From positions 22,482,967 through 22,546,966 of the forward strand of contig OY821744.1 of NCBI GenBank assembly GCA_963682055.1: 64,000 nt of DNA. Reading direction: 5' to 3'. The position numbers were made by a program, and so were the translations under genes. Positions 26,701 through 38,419 of the stretch are shown one piece after another; positions within the stretch are counted from its first letter, which is position 1, and every line of letters begins with the position of its first letter. The notes beneath the pieces were generated by a model. It saw only the letters and a list, made by a program, of their open reading frames with translations. It did no database searches and was not told the DNA's origin. The stretch is from Primula veris (Eukaryota; Streptophyta; Magnoliopsida; Ericales; Primulaceae).

Positions 26701-29700
26701 ACAAAACCATTGAAAATTTCTTTGACGCTTTCTTACATGTATATATATTAGTTATAATATAGCATAGTTTCTTAATCACTTCAAGTTATACCTTTTCTGT
26801 TTCAGCAGTGAACAAACACCCAACTTGAGACAAAAATATAAATCACTGAATAAATATCTAATTAAATATAACTATATATTTGGAATATAATGCCAGTTAT
26901 TATAAAATGGAGGCAAAGTTCTTAATACAGGACGTGGAAAAATATGACTTCTGACAATATAGACTTTATTCTGATTTATAACTATTACAACTCAGGCTCA
27001 TGAATTGTTATGACTAATATGGAATTTATTCCTATATATAGAGTATTCTCAAGAATGCAGTCAAATGCCTCTATATTAGTGTATACAGGATTCAGAAAAA
27101 GTGACGTTCATCAGCTACTATATAACCTCCAAAATTATAACTCTTATATCTTTATTCAACTCCTCTCTACATGTAAAGAGGATTCGTAAAAAAGTTGAGC
27201 TCCGGCCAAACTTTCATGTTAGTTGAAGTTTCGTGGTGAATTGTTTGTATGAGAAGTTTTTTATTTGATTAGTATATGGAGGTTAAGCCCCAATCTTGTT
27301 GGAGTCTAACTTTCGGTTTTCCTTATGTCTTGTATTCACTTTCGGGCAGTGGTTCTCCCCTTTCTTAATATAATTGGTTCGTTTTATTTTTTTAAAAAAA
27401 GGATTTGTAAAAAAGTTAAGTGGGCCCATCTACAAGTAGAGTCCCTACTCGCCTGTCTCCTTTTCATTTATCGCCTTTCCCTTCTCTCTTTAGGTTTTAG
27501 TAATACTCAAACTCTCATCTCTATTTTTTCTAATTCATCTATTACCTCTTGATATCATCATTTTCTCCATCAATAGTCCTTCTCCAATATATTGTCGTCC
27601 CGCACGCAGCCACCATAAGAATTAAAGCAGCCGATCAATGTTCTTTTATTTAATGATGATTAATTTCCGTTGGTACTCTCCTTTTTTGCATATAGTCCGA
27701 TTTCCTATGAAGACGGCCTCTGGCTACGTTATCCGTGAGCTATGTCAAGAAAACTATGTTGGAATTAGGGGATGAGGGAAACTGCCATGGATACTGGATT
27801 ATGCGTTGACAGGGGAAAACAGCAAAAGATAAAGTTATAAAATTATATTATTATAGTAGGTTATTTTGAGACTTCTATTGTACTGATGTGCATTCTATTT
27901 AAGTTTACTGTCTATTAAGTTATATAAATGAATAGATAATAGAGTTACATAGAACCGTTGAGAATGCTCTTATAAAGAGTTTTTACTTGCTCCTTTCAAG
28001 TACAAACCTAAGCTCATAAAGTTCATATGTAGCCCAGCTGAAGCTTGGCCTTTATTTTAATTTGAGGATTTCAGATACTCATTATCTCTGCCTGTTTCTT
28101 AGGCAGATTTGGACGCCTGACAGAGTTCCATATTGATGTTTTCTCTCGCCTCTTTTCTTCTTTTGCTCTTCTTTCTATTCTTCTATGTCTCTGCTTCTAC
28201 TCTTTTATGTCTCTACTTCTATCCTTCTCCTCAATCATATTCTCTATTTTGAGTGATTGTCATCAACAGTAAACTTCATAGTCAGACATCTTCACTGCCC
28301 ATGCTTGTTTTTTTCATTTTTGGATGGCATATATACAGTAAATATGAGCGCAGCCTTCTATTGTTGATCCCTAAATTCTAGCGAATTCTTTCTTCATGAT
28401 TTATTTATATTAAGGATAATTGTTAAGTAACGTGTTTTTGCATTTTGATGGAGTAGGTGAGTGCTTATATCCTTGGAGAATATAGTCACCTTTTAGCAAG
28501 ACGTCCTGGTTGCAGTCCCAAGGAAATTTTCAGTATCATACATGAAAAACTACCTACTGTCTCGTAAGAAAATTTTGTTTTGCTTTGTGTGTCTATTTTT
28601 ACTGGTATATTATTCTGTTCTTTGCTTAATCCTATGATGGGGTATGTTTGGCCCACAGAACTTCTACGATTCCCATTCTTCTTTCAACATATGCCAAGAT
28701 TTTGATGCACAGTCAGCCTGCAGACCCGGAACTACAGAACCAAATTTGGGCAATTTTCCGGAAGTAAGATCAGCGTTTCCAGTTCTGAATTTTATCATTA
28801 TCTTTTATTTTCTGGTAACGATAACATCCTGAATACACTGTATTTTTCAGATACGAAAGTTGTATTGACGCTGAGATACAACAAAGAGCAGTTGAATATT
28901 TTGCATTGAGTAGGAAAGGTGAAGCTTTAATGGATATAATGGCCGAAATGCCGAAATTCCCCGAGCGCCAGGTATGCATTTCACTGGATTTGCATCTCAC
29001 CTGATTGAGCTTATACTTTCATATATTTTTCTTATTTTAACAAGTCTTTCGATAAAAAGTTTCATCTGTGGATGAGCTACAAACACACGCACTAGACATA
29101 CATTTTTAGGCTCGTCTAATGCGAGATTATTTGATCAAGAATATTATTTACTTTGGTCTACAGTCCGCATTGATAAAAAAAGCTGAAGATACTGAAGCTG
29201 ATACTGCAGAACAAAGTGCTATAAAGCTAAGAGCACAACAACAGTCTTCTAATGCTCTCGTAGTAACCGATAATTATCCCGCCAACGGTACATCACCTGT
29301 TCCCCAGCTTGGTCTCGTAAAGGTGCCTAGCACGAGTAATACGGTGAGATACATTTGCTGAGTTACATCCATTAACTTAAATTAGATATGCCTCGATGCA
29401 GTTGCAATCAAATCCGGTGGGAGTGTAAGTTAAAAGTGTAAACTGCAAGTAATCCCCATATAATTCAGATATCTGAAATCAACCCTCATGACTAATTCTT
29501 AAGTGGAATTGTTTTTCGCTTGGTGGTGCATCTTGAACAAAGTGTTTCTTTATTCTGTATACTGTTGTTTTTATGCTGTGTAAGAAGCTGTTTGACACTA
29601 TGCTTCTGTAAAAATACAGTTTCTACTTCAATAGGTATTAAAGATGTACATATATCAAAAGGGGAAAAAATCGGACGAAAGAACCAAAAGTATAGAGGTT

Positions 29701-32614
29701 TGAAATTGGATATGAGGGTTGATTGCAATACATAGATAATACATGGGATCGATTGCAAGTATCGCAAGTGCATGTGGTTTATCTGCAAAACCTATATACA
29801 TGGGGTTATTTATAAATTACCCTAATTTAAGTTTGTTGTTGATTATATTGCTGTTTTGTGTATCGACAGGATCATGATTCAGCAGATGATGGGATGAACC
29901 AGGCAAATGGAGTTCTTACTGTAGTAGATCCTCTGCCCCCCGAGGCTAGTGTTGATCTTATTGGCGATTTATTAGGTCCACTAGCTATTGAAGGGGCTCA
30001 AGGTGCTGCCACTTATTCTGCGAATAATTTAGTTCCTGGAGCGGAAGCTACGCATCCTGAAGACGCTCTAGCCCTTGCTGTCGGAGAAGAAATTAATGCT
30101 GTTCAGGTTTCTATCTTTTTATTAAATATTACTTTAGAAAAAGTAACTAGATTCATGAAGAAGTGTATACTTACTAAAAGATAAGGTAGTGTGTCAGATT
30201 AAAGTATATTGCTTGCTAGGACGTGGTCTTTTTACATATTAGCAATTGCATTCAGTTTCTTCTATGTGAAGGGGAGTACTGGTTTTTTTTTTTTTTGTAT
30301 ATATAGTTGTTCTTTCACTTAGTTTACGTTGAAATATTGGGTATGAATTCATATCTGCTCGCAAATATGTGGTATGAGTACTTCACTAACTTTAGATGTA
30401 TGGATGTATCAGAGTATCTTATCTATTTTCACTTAATCTTGGGTCTTGAAATTTTTAGGAATGATTAATATAGCTAATTATTGAATTTCGAATAACTCGG
30501 ATCGACATATTCTTGCAGCCAATAGGAAATACCGCAGAACGGTTCCAAGCTTTATGCCTGAAAGATAGCGGCGTTCTATACGAGGATCCTAATATTCAGG
30601 TAGTTTTCTTGGATTGACGGCCTTGTTGTGAACTTTCACTTCCTATTTTAGAAATTATATGGTACAATTTTATTAAAGTTGTTCTTTCATGCTTTTAGAT
30701 TGGCATTAAGGCGGAGTGGCAAGCCCATCAGGGCCGTTTTGTTCTTTTTTTGGGGAACAAAAACACTGGTCCTTTAGTTTCAGTTCAAGCTCTTATATTA
30801 CCTCCCTCTCACTTGAAGTTGGAGTTATCATTGGTACCTGAAACTATTCCTCCGCGGGCACAGGTCACACCATTTTTTTTTTCTCATTTGCTATTTAACT
30901 TTTCTAGATTCATTTTTTTTATTTCGTTCTATTTTTACTAAAACAGGTGCAATGCCCACTTGAAGTCATCAATCTTCGTCCAAGTAGGGATGTGGCTGTT
31001 CTTGACTTCTCCTACAATTACGGAACTCATGTATTGTTATGAATTAATGTCATTGTTATTTCCTTGAGTTTTTCTACTTTATTGTGTTTATTTATTTTAT
31101 TTTGCTTTATCTTTTACAGGTCAATGTCAAACTTCGACTTCCTGTGGTCTTAAATAAGTTTTTCCAACCAATAGCAGTATCCGCGGAGGAGTTTTTCCCC
31201 CAATGGCGGTCGCTTTCTGGACCTCCTTTGAAACTTCAAGAAGTGGTGATTAAACTCAACTTCTTTATTGGCCTATATTGCTTAAATTCTGACTAAATTT
31301 TTTCCCTGGTTATTGTTTCTCTATAATTTTTTTGAACTCGTCTCCTTATATAGTACTCCCTTTCGGGATGTCCCAAATTGTTTGGTCGCTTCCCCTAAAT
31401 AGTAAATTTTTACTTTCCCTTTTCTAAAATAAAATAATCAATTATTGTGTTATAGATGACAGGCAATACAATGTTTAAAAAAAAAAAAAAAAAGAGGCGA
31501 TAGGCTATACTGAGAATTCAATGAAAAAAGTAAGGTAACATGTAACATGGAACATGTAGCATTATGTTCTCTTATGGAGTATTTTGTTGGGCCACGAGAA
31601 AGAAGAAGATAGTAATGATCAAGGAGCATGCACTTTGCCTAAAGAGAGTAGATTAGACAAGCGAGACACGAGTCAGTATCTATTTCAAAGTATTCAGTGA
31701 TGAAATGAAAAGAGGAAAATATCAAAACAAATGTTTAAACCAAATCCATAATTTAGTACCAAAACTTCTCCGTTGGTTATCTGAAAATGTTGATATTTTA
31801 TGTAGAATGGCATCCTAGAAGATAGGTGGCTTTGATGTTGTTTAAAATATCTGAGCATAAGAGTAGTCATTTGTAATATTATCTTTCAAAACTTTGAGGT
31901 GTGGATAGTATTTATATTTTTATAAATACTGATAATAACTCATCATTTCCTTCTTTTGCTGATACTATGCAGGTTAGAGGTGTAAGACCTATGCCTCTCG
32001 GGGAAATGGCCAACATGTTGAATAGTGTCCGCTTGATGACCTGTGCGGGGCTTGTAAGTTTTGAATCCAGCTTTGAAATCATCCCCCCCCCTCCCTTCCT
32101 CTCCCTCTCTGCGTGTAGGTGTGTGCAGAGCACTTGTGTGACCTGAATTTCTTTTGCAGGATCCAAATGCCAATAATTTGGTTGCAAGCACAACTTTTTA
32201 TTCAGAAAGCACCCGAGCAATGTTGTGCTTGGTAAGGATTGAAACGGATCCAGCCGATAGAACACAGCTAAGAATGACAGTTGCCTCTGGTGACCCTACC
32301 CTGACATTTGAGTATGTACTTTATCTTTTGATTAGATTAATAGACAGACTTGTTACAGATCTTAGATAGTTGAAAATTTTAAAAAAATATCATCATTTTA
32401 GCTTCTAGGAGTTCTTGTTAAACATTGGGTTTGGTTTTCTAATCCTGAGTTCGCCATATTTTATAGGTTAAAGGAATTCGTCAAGGAACAGCTGATTAGC
32501 ATCCCGTCAATATCTCGGCCACCTGCTCAAGCAGCTCCCCAAACACAACCTACTAGCCTCCCACCATCAGCGTTTTCTGATCCCGGGGCTTTGCTTGCTG
32601 GTTTGCTAAATTAA
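17793..32614 (+). CDS. AP2A: AP-2 complex subunit alpha (alpha-adaptin), complete, 26 exons
   Basis: This is the large subunit of the AP-2 clathrin adaptor at the plasma membrane; it binds phosphoinositide and recruits endocytic accessory proteins. All 26 exons have GT-AG ends and phases that join to 1,017 codons, the usual plant length: 17793-17924, 20853-20984, 21952-22077, 22384-22446, 22525-22622, 22816-23023, 23521-23592, 23679-23771, 24316-24417, 24550-24647, 24873-24954, 25041-25129, 26074-26179, 26270-26335, 28457-28563, 28659-28763, 28851-28971, 29164-29343, 29870-30106, 30519-30599, 30699-30863, 30947-31030, 31120-31245, 31973-32053, 32160-32311, 32467-32614. The adaptin HEAT-repeat trunk covers residues ~1-600, including [16 protein letters not shown] and the basic EKKKYVWK patch. 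The hinge, about 601-740, includes [15 protein letters not shown]. The ear and appendage follow to [12 protein letters not shown] and the C-terminal [11 protein letters not shown]. No lesion was found. The start [12 protein letters not shown] fits relatives; Met6 is an alternative. Confidence 0.96.
17925..20852 (+). repeat. AP2A intron 1 with internal duplications, including an exon-1 fragment
   Basis: This 2.9-kb intron contains at least six copies of a module around 'ggatttgttagctctagct' followed by 'cagtttcgattg' (near 17980, 18140, 18390, 18700, 18830 and 18960). At about 18595-18635 the 3' end of exon 1 is repeated (coding [14 protein letters not shown]) and is again followed by a GT donor and the same downstream intron sequence. 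The exon fragment has no start codon of its own in frame and no clear acceptor was identified ahead of it. Confidence 0.8.
20407..20609. mobile_element. Foldback MITE-like hairpin in AP2A intron 1
   Basis: The arms 20407-20503 and 20513-20609 are inverted copies of each other over about 97 nt, roughly 75-80% matched by eye (shared blocks: 'gtacctac', 'gcattttg', 'gatgcaaa', 'tttgaaaaa'), with a loop of only a few bases. A GGGGGGAGTA end at 20621-20630 recalls Stowaway-type termini, but the left terminus is not clear. The transcript of intron 1 would form a long stem. Confidence 0.6.
26336..28456 (+). other. AP2A intron 14, unusually long (2.1 kb)
   Basis: The intron is AT-rich. No transposon ends or foreign gene were identified, although its length against its neighbours (mostly 80-900 bp) suggests an inserted element whose edges have decayed. 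Confidence 0.4.
31353..31582. mobile_element. Possible Stowaway-like MITE in AP2A intron 23
   Basis: The left end reads TACTCCCTTTCGGGATGTCC, close to the TACTCCCTCCGTCCC ends of Stowaway MITEs, and the right side closes with ATGGAGTA. Internal inverted matching is weak and an A17 run sits in the middle. The boundaries are tentative. Confidence 0.3.
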
Positions 32615-34348
32615 GTTAGAAGATTTATATTAGGTCATTTGTATGACTGATTATACCGTATCTCTATCCATATCCCAAAATATCAAGCCATGAGTAAAGA
32701 ACAAGTCTGAAGCTAGGAAAGTTGGATTATATTTGCAAGCATAACATTGACATTATATATATGATATGTATTGGCCAGCTGAGTAGTTTGAGGTGGTTTT
32801 GGTCGGGGGGATATGGAAGTTCCAATTTTTTTCCAGTGAGTTCTTGGAATGCAAGATATTTCTTCTAGGATGACGGTTGTGTTTTTCTGTTTCGTGTTTT
32901 GATTCTTCTCTCGTTATCCTTCTATTATTAGTGAGGTTTCTTGTCTGAGTTGGTTCATGTATCATCATATTAAGAATAGCATGTTGGAAGTGTTGAAGTA
33001 GGAAATTTGTATCAAATTCAATTATATGTGGATATGTTTAAATACAATTTTTGAATAAGAAGAAAGGTTGGGAGCATGTAAACAAATTGCTGCGATATCT
33101 ATTACCGTCTAGCCTGCTTTCCCCTGCCTAAGTCTTGTGTTCCATAATTTTGTCCAGACAGAGAGAACAACAGGAAGATTTATCCCCAGTTCAAATTTGT
33201 TGTATTTCTTGATTTTTAAGATTTTTCTTGGAAGTTAGGGAATCTGTTAAGATGTATATGTTTTTTTTTTTCTGTCCCTAAGAATTTTGGTCAGCTTAAA
33301 GGAATCTTTACTAAAATTAAAAGAGATCTTTAAATGACGACGACACAATCAGATTCCAATAAGAGTCATTTTTGGTTAGAAATATAATAGTAGTCTTGGT
33401 TGAAGTTACTTTATAGTTTGTTCTGTTTTTTGCATCAATGTATATCGGACACATTTGCAATGAGGAGTTGATAGGTCGATGGTAATATATAAAAATGTCT
33501 CGATAGGTGGTTCGATTATTGGAAAGATGAATTTCTATACAAATGTTTTGGATAGCGTATGCGCATTATTTTCCTGCTTCATTCTGGGCAATCCAATGTA
33601 ACACTATTTTGTGATATGTTCATTGTGGAGAAAAGATGAACCACCATCCAATTTCATTCAAACTGGGTTGTAATTAGGTGAAACGAGACGCAAAAAATGT
33701 CTATTTCGTTTTCATTTAGTTTTTATGTTTTTCGTTATCGTTTCGTTTTCGTGGCGAAGCAAAAAATTTTATTTCGTTTTTGTTTTGTCTAATGAACCAA
33801 TTTTTGTACTATATAAGTTTTATTTAAAGTACATATTATAGTATAATATACTATAGTATTTATTATTATTATATATATATATATATGTATAAATGTTAAG
33901 TGAAAACGAAATTTTACGAAACGAACATGGCTATATCAGTATCATCTCGTTTATTAAACGAAATTTATATTATTGTTCAATATAATTTCATTCAGTAATG
34001 AACGAAACTGAGCCGAGCTTTTAACGAAACGAATACGAATTTTTTCACGAAAATTTCACATCATTCTCCCTCCTGTTTTTTGGGAAAGTATTCTCCCTCT
34101 AGTTGTAATGTACCTAAATTACGGGCGTGGCCCAGTGTGAACACTTCGTTGATGTTATAAGTCAAAGTCTCCTGTTAATGTCCACCTATGATTAACTAAA
34201 ATGGAAGCTTCCTTTCATTTGAAAAATGTGGATACTTTCCTCGAAATAGTTATTTAAAAGTTTTTGTTTTTCCATACACGAGTTGTTTCATCTCTCTTTC
34301 AAATTTACCATATCACTGTTTTAAAATACAGAAAACAATCTCATATAA
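32615..34348. other. Intergenic between AP2A and the membrane-protein gene
   Basis: The first few hundred bases are presumably AP2A 3' UTR. Between about 33670 and 34050 there is an AT-rich patch of repeated 'tttcgtttt'/'aacgaaa' motifs around a short (AT)n run, resembling a degenerate repeat. No gene is seen. Confidence 0.45.
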
Positions 34349-34927
34349 ATGTTGCAGTCTGTTTGGCCAGGTGATGGATTATGGTTCGGTGGATTAATAA
34401 TTTCTTGTGTAATCATGTCTACTTATGTAATCGTAACCCTCTGTCCTTCGATAGTTCTATGGTGGTTATTTGGGTTAATCATGAGTTCCCTCACGTATGT
34501 AATTTGTATAATTTACGATCTTCTTCGCCGAGGATTTCAAGTAAGGGGACAAGGTCTTCGCGGCTATGAACGTATTGGCAGAATAATTGGGGCAGCTCTG
34601 GTATTGTTTGGTAATATCAGCCTATATTACTATTCCGAAAAATCAGGAGTGAGCATCGTCATGTTTCTACTTTTAGCATTTTACACACTTTGTTCAGTTT
34701 TCCTGATCCAGCCTTACACTGATTTTGGAATTGTGGAGTTTTTTGTGAGCGCGAGTTTAAATCAGTCCTTGAACATTTTTGGCATACGCCACATGTGTAC
34801 TTGGTGGGTTATCATTGCCTGTGCATCTATTTTGGGAATGCGTTACTGGCTGGAGCCGAAAAAGCCTTCAGCGGAAGCTACAAGTCAGCCCCAACACCAG
34901 GAAATCAGAGCTCAAATGGAGGTCTAA
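34349..34927 (+). CDS. Predicted multi-pass membrane protein, family not recognised
   Basis: An intronless frame of 192 codons; an in-frame TAA sits directly before the ATG. I do not recognise the family. Hydrophobic stretches that could span a membrane lie at about residues 12-33, 36-57, 77-95, 101-121 and 147-166. A basic loop (about 59-76, RRGFQVRGQGLRGYER) follows the second segment. The C-terminal ~25 residues are polar with several Glu and Gln, probably outside the membrane. The base composition is less AT-rich than the surroundings, which favours a real coding region. An acceptor-like 'ttgcag' follows the ATG by three bases, so this could instead be the last exon of a longer gene. The localisation is not predictable from what is visible. 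Confidence 0.6.
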   Translation: MLQSVWPGDGLWFGGLIISCVIMSTYVIVTLCPSIVLWWLFGLIMSSLTYVICIIYDLLRRGFQVRGQGLRGYERIGRIIGAALVLFGNISLYYYSEKSGVSIVMFLLLAFYTLCSVFLIQPYTDFGIVEFFVSASLNQSLNIFGIRHMCTWWVIIACASILGMRYWLEPKKPSAEATSQPQHQEIRAQMEV

Positions 34928-36309
34928 GTTAAAACAGACTATAAAATAAGAGAGATGATCGTTGCACTTAATATATGCACTCCTTATTTGCACATCATGA
35001 CGTGACAATTTTGTATTGGTTGTAGATGATCAATGCGATTGATTAAAAAGCTTAGAGCTAAAGTCCCTTTTTTATCTGTTCGTGAAGTGCACAAGTGCAA
35101 AATGGTATTGCAAATATAATAAGCACCATTAATAGGCTCAAGGTTATTCTACCTTTCGGTGATTATATTTCTAATTACTTCCTAACTTTATCGGATGCAT
35201 CGGAAACACATTAACCAGATAATTGTTCCTTTTTCCCTGAGACTCCCACGGATAAAATACTTGGACCACTTTTGTTGTTGTTGTGGGTTCCTTTACGGAA
35301 AAATCAAGGCTTGTGTTGAAAAACAAACAAATAAATTATTGAAGGATTGAATCGTTTCGAAACATATCCTGTGAACTACACTATTTTTAAGAAAAAAACT
35401 ATTTAGGTTTGGGACAGTATATGAACCCTTAAAATTCTAATTACGGTCGATTGGCTAATTTCTGAATCCTCACCACCTCAGTCTTGTGTCTGCACAATAT
35501 CGCCGTTTTGTCAATGACGACGATGACGAACGCGCAATGCAACATACGACGACGACACTGCCAGAAATCTGCAGAGGCTGTTTTTTCTCTCTCTACCTCA
35601 CCTTCTATATCTTTCTCTCGACGACAATCACTGGTGGACATGAAGGAGAGACGGACTGGAGGCTTATGGTCGACGGTAGTGGCGATGAACGGTGGTGGCG
35701 ATTGATGAGTCAATAGTTTGGTTATATTACATAATTGGTCCACTAGTTTTCAAAATCAAAACTACAAGTCATCCAGTTGAATTTATCTAGTGGAACATGT
35801 TTAGTACATTTAATATCTGGTCCCTTTAGCGAACAAAAACACATAAGAAATGATTCAAAATACATTATATCACTTGTGCGTACAAAATACAATTGTCTAC
35901 TATGTAAAAATTCAAAAGTGGGGAGTATTGAATTGTTAATGAATAATTTTCTCTTGTTTGTATCACATAAAACCTATTGGAAAATAGGACTAACTTTAAG
36001 GTTATAACGGCCTGGTGTAAAATTTGGTTTGGAAGTTGAGATTTCTCCAGAAGCTTACATAGAAAATTAGCCTTGTCGAACTCGGAAGTTCATCATATGC
36101 TAAATTTGTTGGATTTTTTTTGCAAATATGTTATCACTATTGGTTTTCAGCTTTCTGCAAGCACCCTGCTTGTCTCCATTATATTCCTTCATGATTTAAA
36201 ATCAACAGCATTAATTTATATTGCATTCAAATTCTGAACAATATATCTTAACAATAATGTTCTATTTGAATTAAAACAAGTTCATAAAATCATGATAGCA
36301 TCCTCATGT
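34928..36309. other. Intergenic; no gene seen
   Basis: A GC-richer patch at about 35480-35720 gives overlapping open frames on both strands (70-100 codons) built on 'gacgacgatgacg' and 'ctctctct' runs. It resembles the patch at 15400-15720 in composition but is not a supportable gene. The last part is presumably the 3' flank of the fucosyltransferase gene on the minus strand. Confidence 0.45.
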
Positions 36310-38015
36310 CTAAACATCAACCAGCTTTTGCCCAAAATCTGCATCTTCGCAATCTTTTATGTAAGGAACAGTCGCTCCTGTATTATACCAACTTCTCTTG
36401 TTAAAATCGTAGTCGGTGGGTTTGAAGAAACATGGTTCTAATGATATGCCTCGATGACATGGTGGATTAGGAGTCTGATTCTGAGGCATGTACAATATCC
36501 ACGGTTTCAGTTCCCCGAGTCCCTGAGCCACATACCCAAACGTTGAGCGCGAGCTAGTGACCAACTTATCAGTTAAACTTAATAAATAGATTTCTGCCCA
36601 TGCCTTTATGTTGTGATTTTTATTCTTGTTTTGCTCATGCTTTTCATAGCTAGGTTGAAAAAATCTGATAACCTCACCCGTTGTTGTCGGATTTTCCCAA
36701 TACCTGTCCCTTAATCTTTCATAATAAGCCGAATATAAAGACGTAACTAATATTGTTTTAGTCTTCCTTTCTTTTATGTGGCCAAGGATGTGTTCTTGCT
36801 TGGTTATATTGGGTATTAACTTCGTCTCATCCACAAGACAATTCAAGACCTGATCAAATACGTATTGCAAATCGTCCGGATTTGGTTCAAGCAGTCTTAT
36901 TTGCACACCAATTTTCTCTTGTGCGTTTTCTAGATAAGCATCGTAGAACCTTATAATAAGGCCCCACACTTCATTTGTCGGGTGGAAAAGATATCGGCCT
37001 AAGAAGTGAAAGATGCTTTCTTTTTTGGGAAATAGACTGTTTAATTCCGGTTTAAACGACGGGATTAAAAAAAGTGGAGGTATAAAGTAGGCATCGGCCT
37101 TGATTATCAACCAAGGGACGTTCTTGAAAAGAGTTTGGTATTGGTCGTAAAAGAAGCGTTTATCATGTTCATCGGAATCTTGGCTTCCAAGATACAGATA
37201 CAATGGCGAAGGAATTGTTGCATCACTAGTGTTTCTGTAAATATCCGCTTTCAGCACATTTCTGTAACTATAATTTGAATTTCGGTTAAATTCACCCATT
37301 TTAGAAATGAGAGGAAAATCTACCGGTAATAACCATGAGGTATCTGGAAAAGGTTCACAAAAAAGGTCAGCTGTATCTTTAGCTGGATCGACGAGTAAAA
37401 CCCGATTGGTTAAAAGAGCGTAAAGAAACGTCGTAGCGAGTGTAAGTATTCTGTTTCCTAAACCATTATAGGATACCCATACGACGTACTTACAATCCGA
37501 AGAACTAGATTGCTTTTGAGAATGAATGTTTTCCACTGCTTTGCGATAGGGTTCTGTGTTTGGCCCACACTTTTTATGAAGAGCTTCGTAGGCACGCAAT
37601 TTCTTGATCAGGGGAATTGACGGGTTTTGGGATAACGGTTTTCTGTATAATGCCGAGTTATATCTACTTTTACATGAATTTTCTGTGAATCCATGTGTAA
37701 GAAGTCCACCGAGTAGTTTATTAATCACTGCAATAACAAAAGGTGAAAATAAAAGCATTATAATTTTTCGGTTTTTTTAGTACCTAAGCAAAAGAAATCT
37801 ATAAGTATATATATCAAGTGTAATAACCCAAGTTTATATATATATATATATGTATGTATATATATTTATTATATATTTATTTATTCATAATACAAATATA
37901 GAAATAGTTGGATGTCAACTAAAAACATTAGTATTTGTAGTAATTTATAAAGTTACAGAGATGTATTCTAAATTAAGTTACAAGTGGGGTCCTTTATTTT
38001 TCGTCATATATAGGA

Positions 38016-38054
<39 letters not shown>

Positions 38055-38362
38055 TACAGATAGATACGTACTCTGAAACCAAAGAGGAGAGAGGGGCATA
38101 AGAAGAAGAAAAATAAGGAACTCTAAATTTCTCCCATCTTTGTTTGCCAACATCTTCTAGCTCGGTTACCCGTTTTTCGAACCGTTTACACCGACGCATA
38201 GCTATGGACTAGTGGAGTAATCTGAGACACATCGTTGGGGGTTTTCTCTCCAGATTCAAGGCGTAATCGGACACTCTTTCCGCTGTCCTGTTCTTCATCC
38301 GCTGTTGAGCTGCGCTAAGGTACCGTTTCGGTACTGAAAGGGGAGTCTTCCCTGTTTTATGC

Positions 38363-38419
<57 letters not shown>

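Noticed and set aside
35441..35743. Overlapping 70-100 codon frames on both strands
   Set aside because: They derive from a short GC-richer patch with GAC/CTC repeats; frames on both strands and low complexity argue against coding.
36310..37758. Fucosyltransferase as a single-exon gene starting at 37758
   Set aside because: The first ten codons are intron sequence; a consensus acceptor at 37728 and an upstream exon with a membrane anchor and matching phase give a full-length family member.
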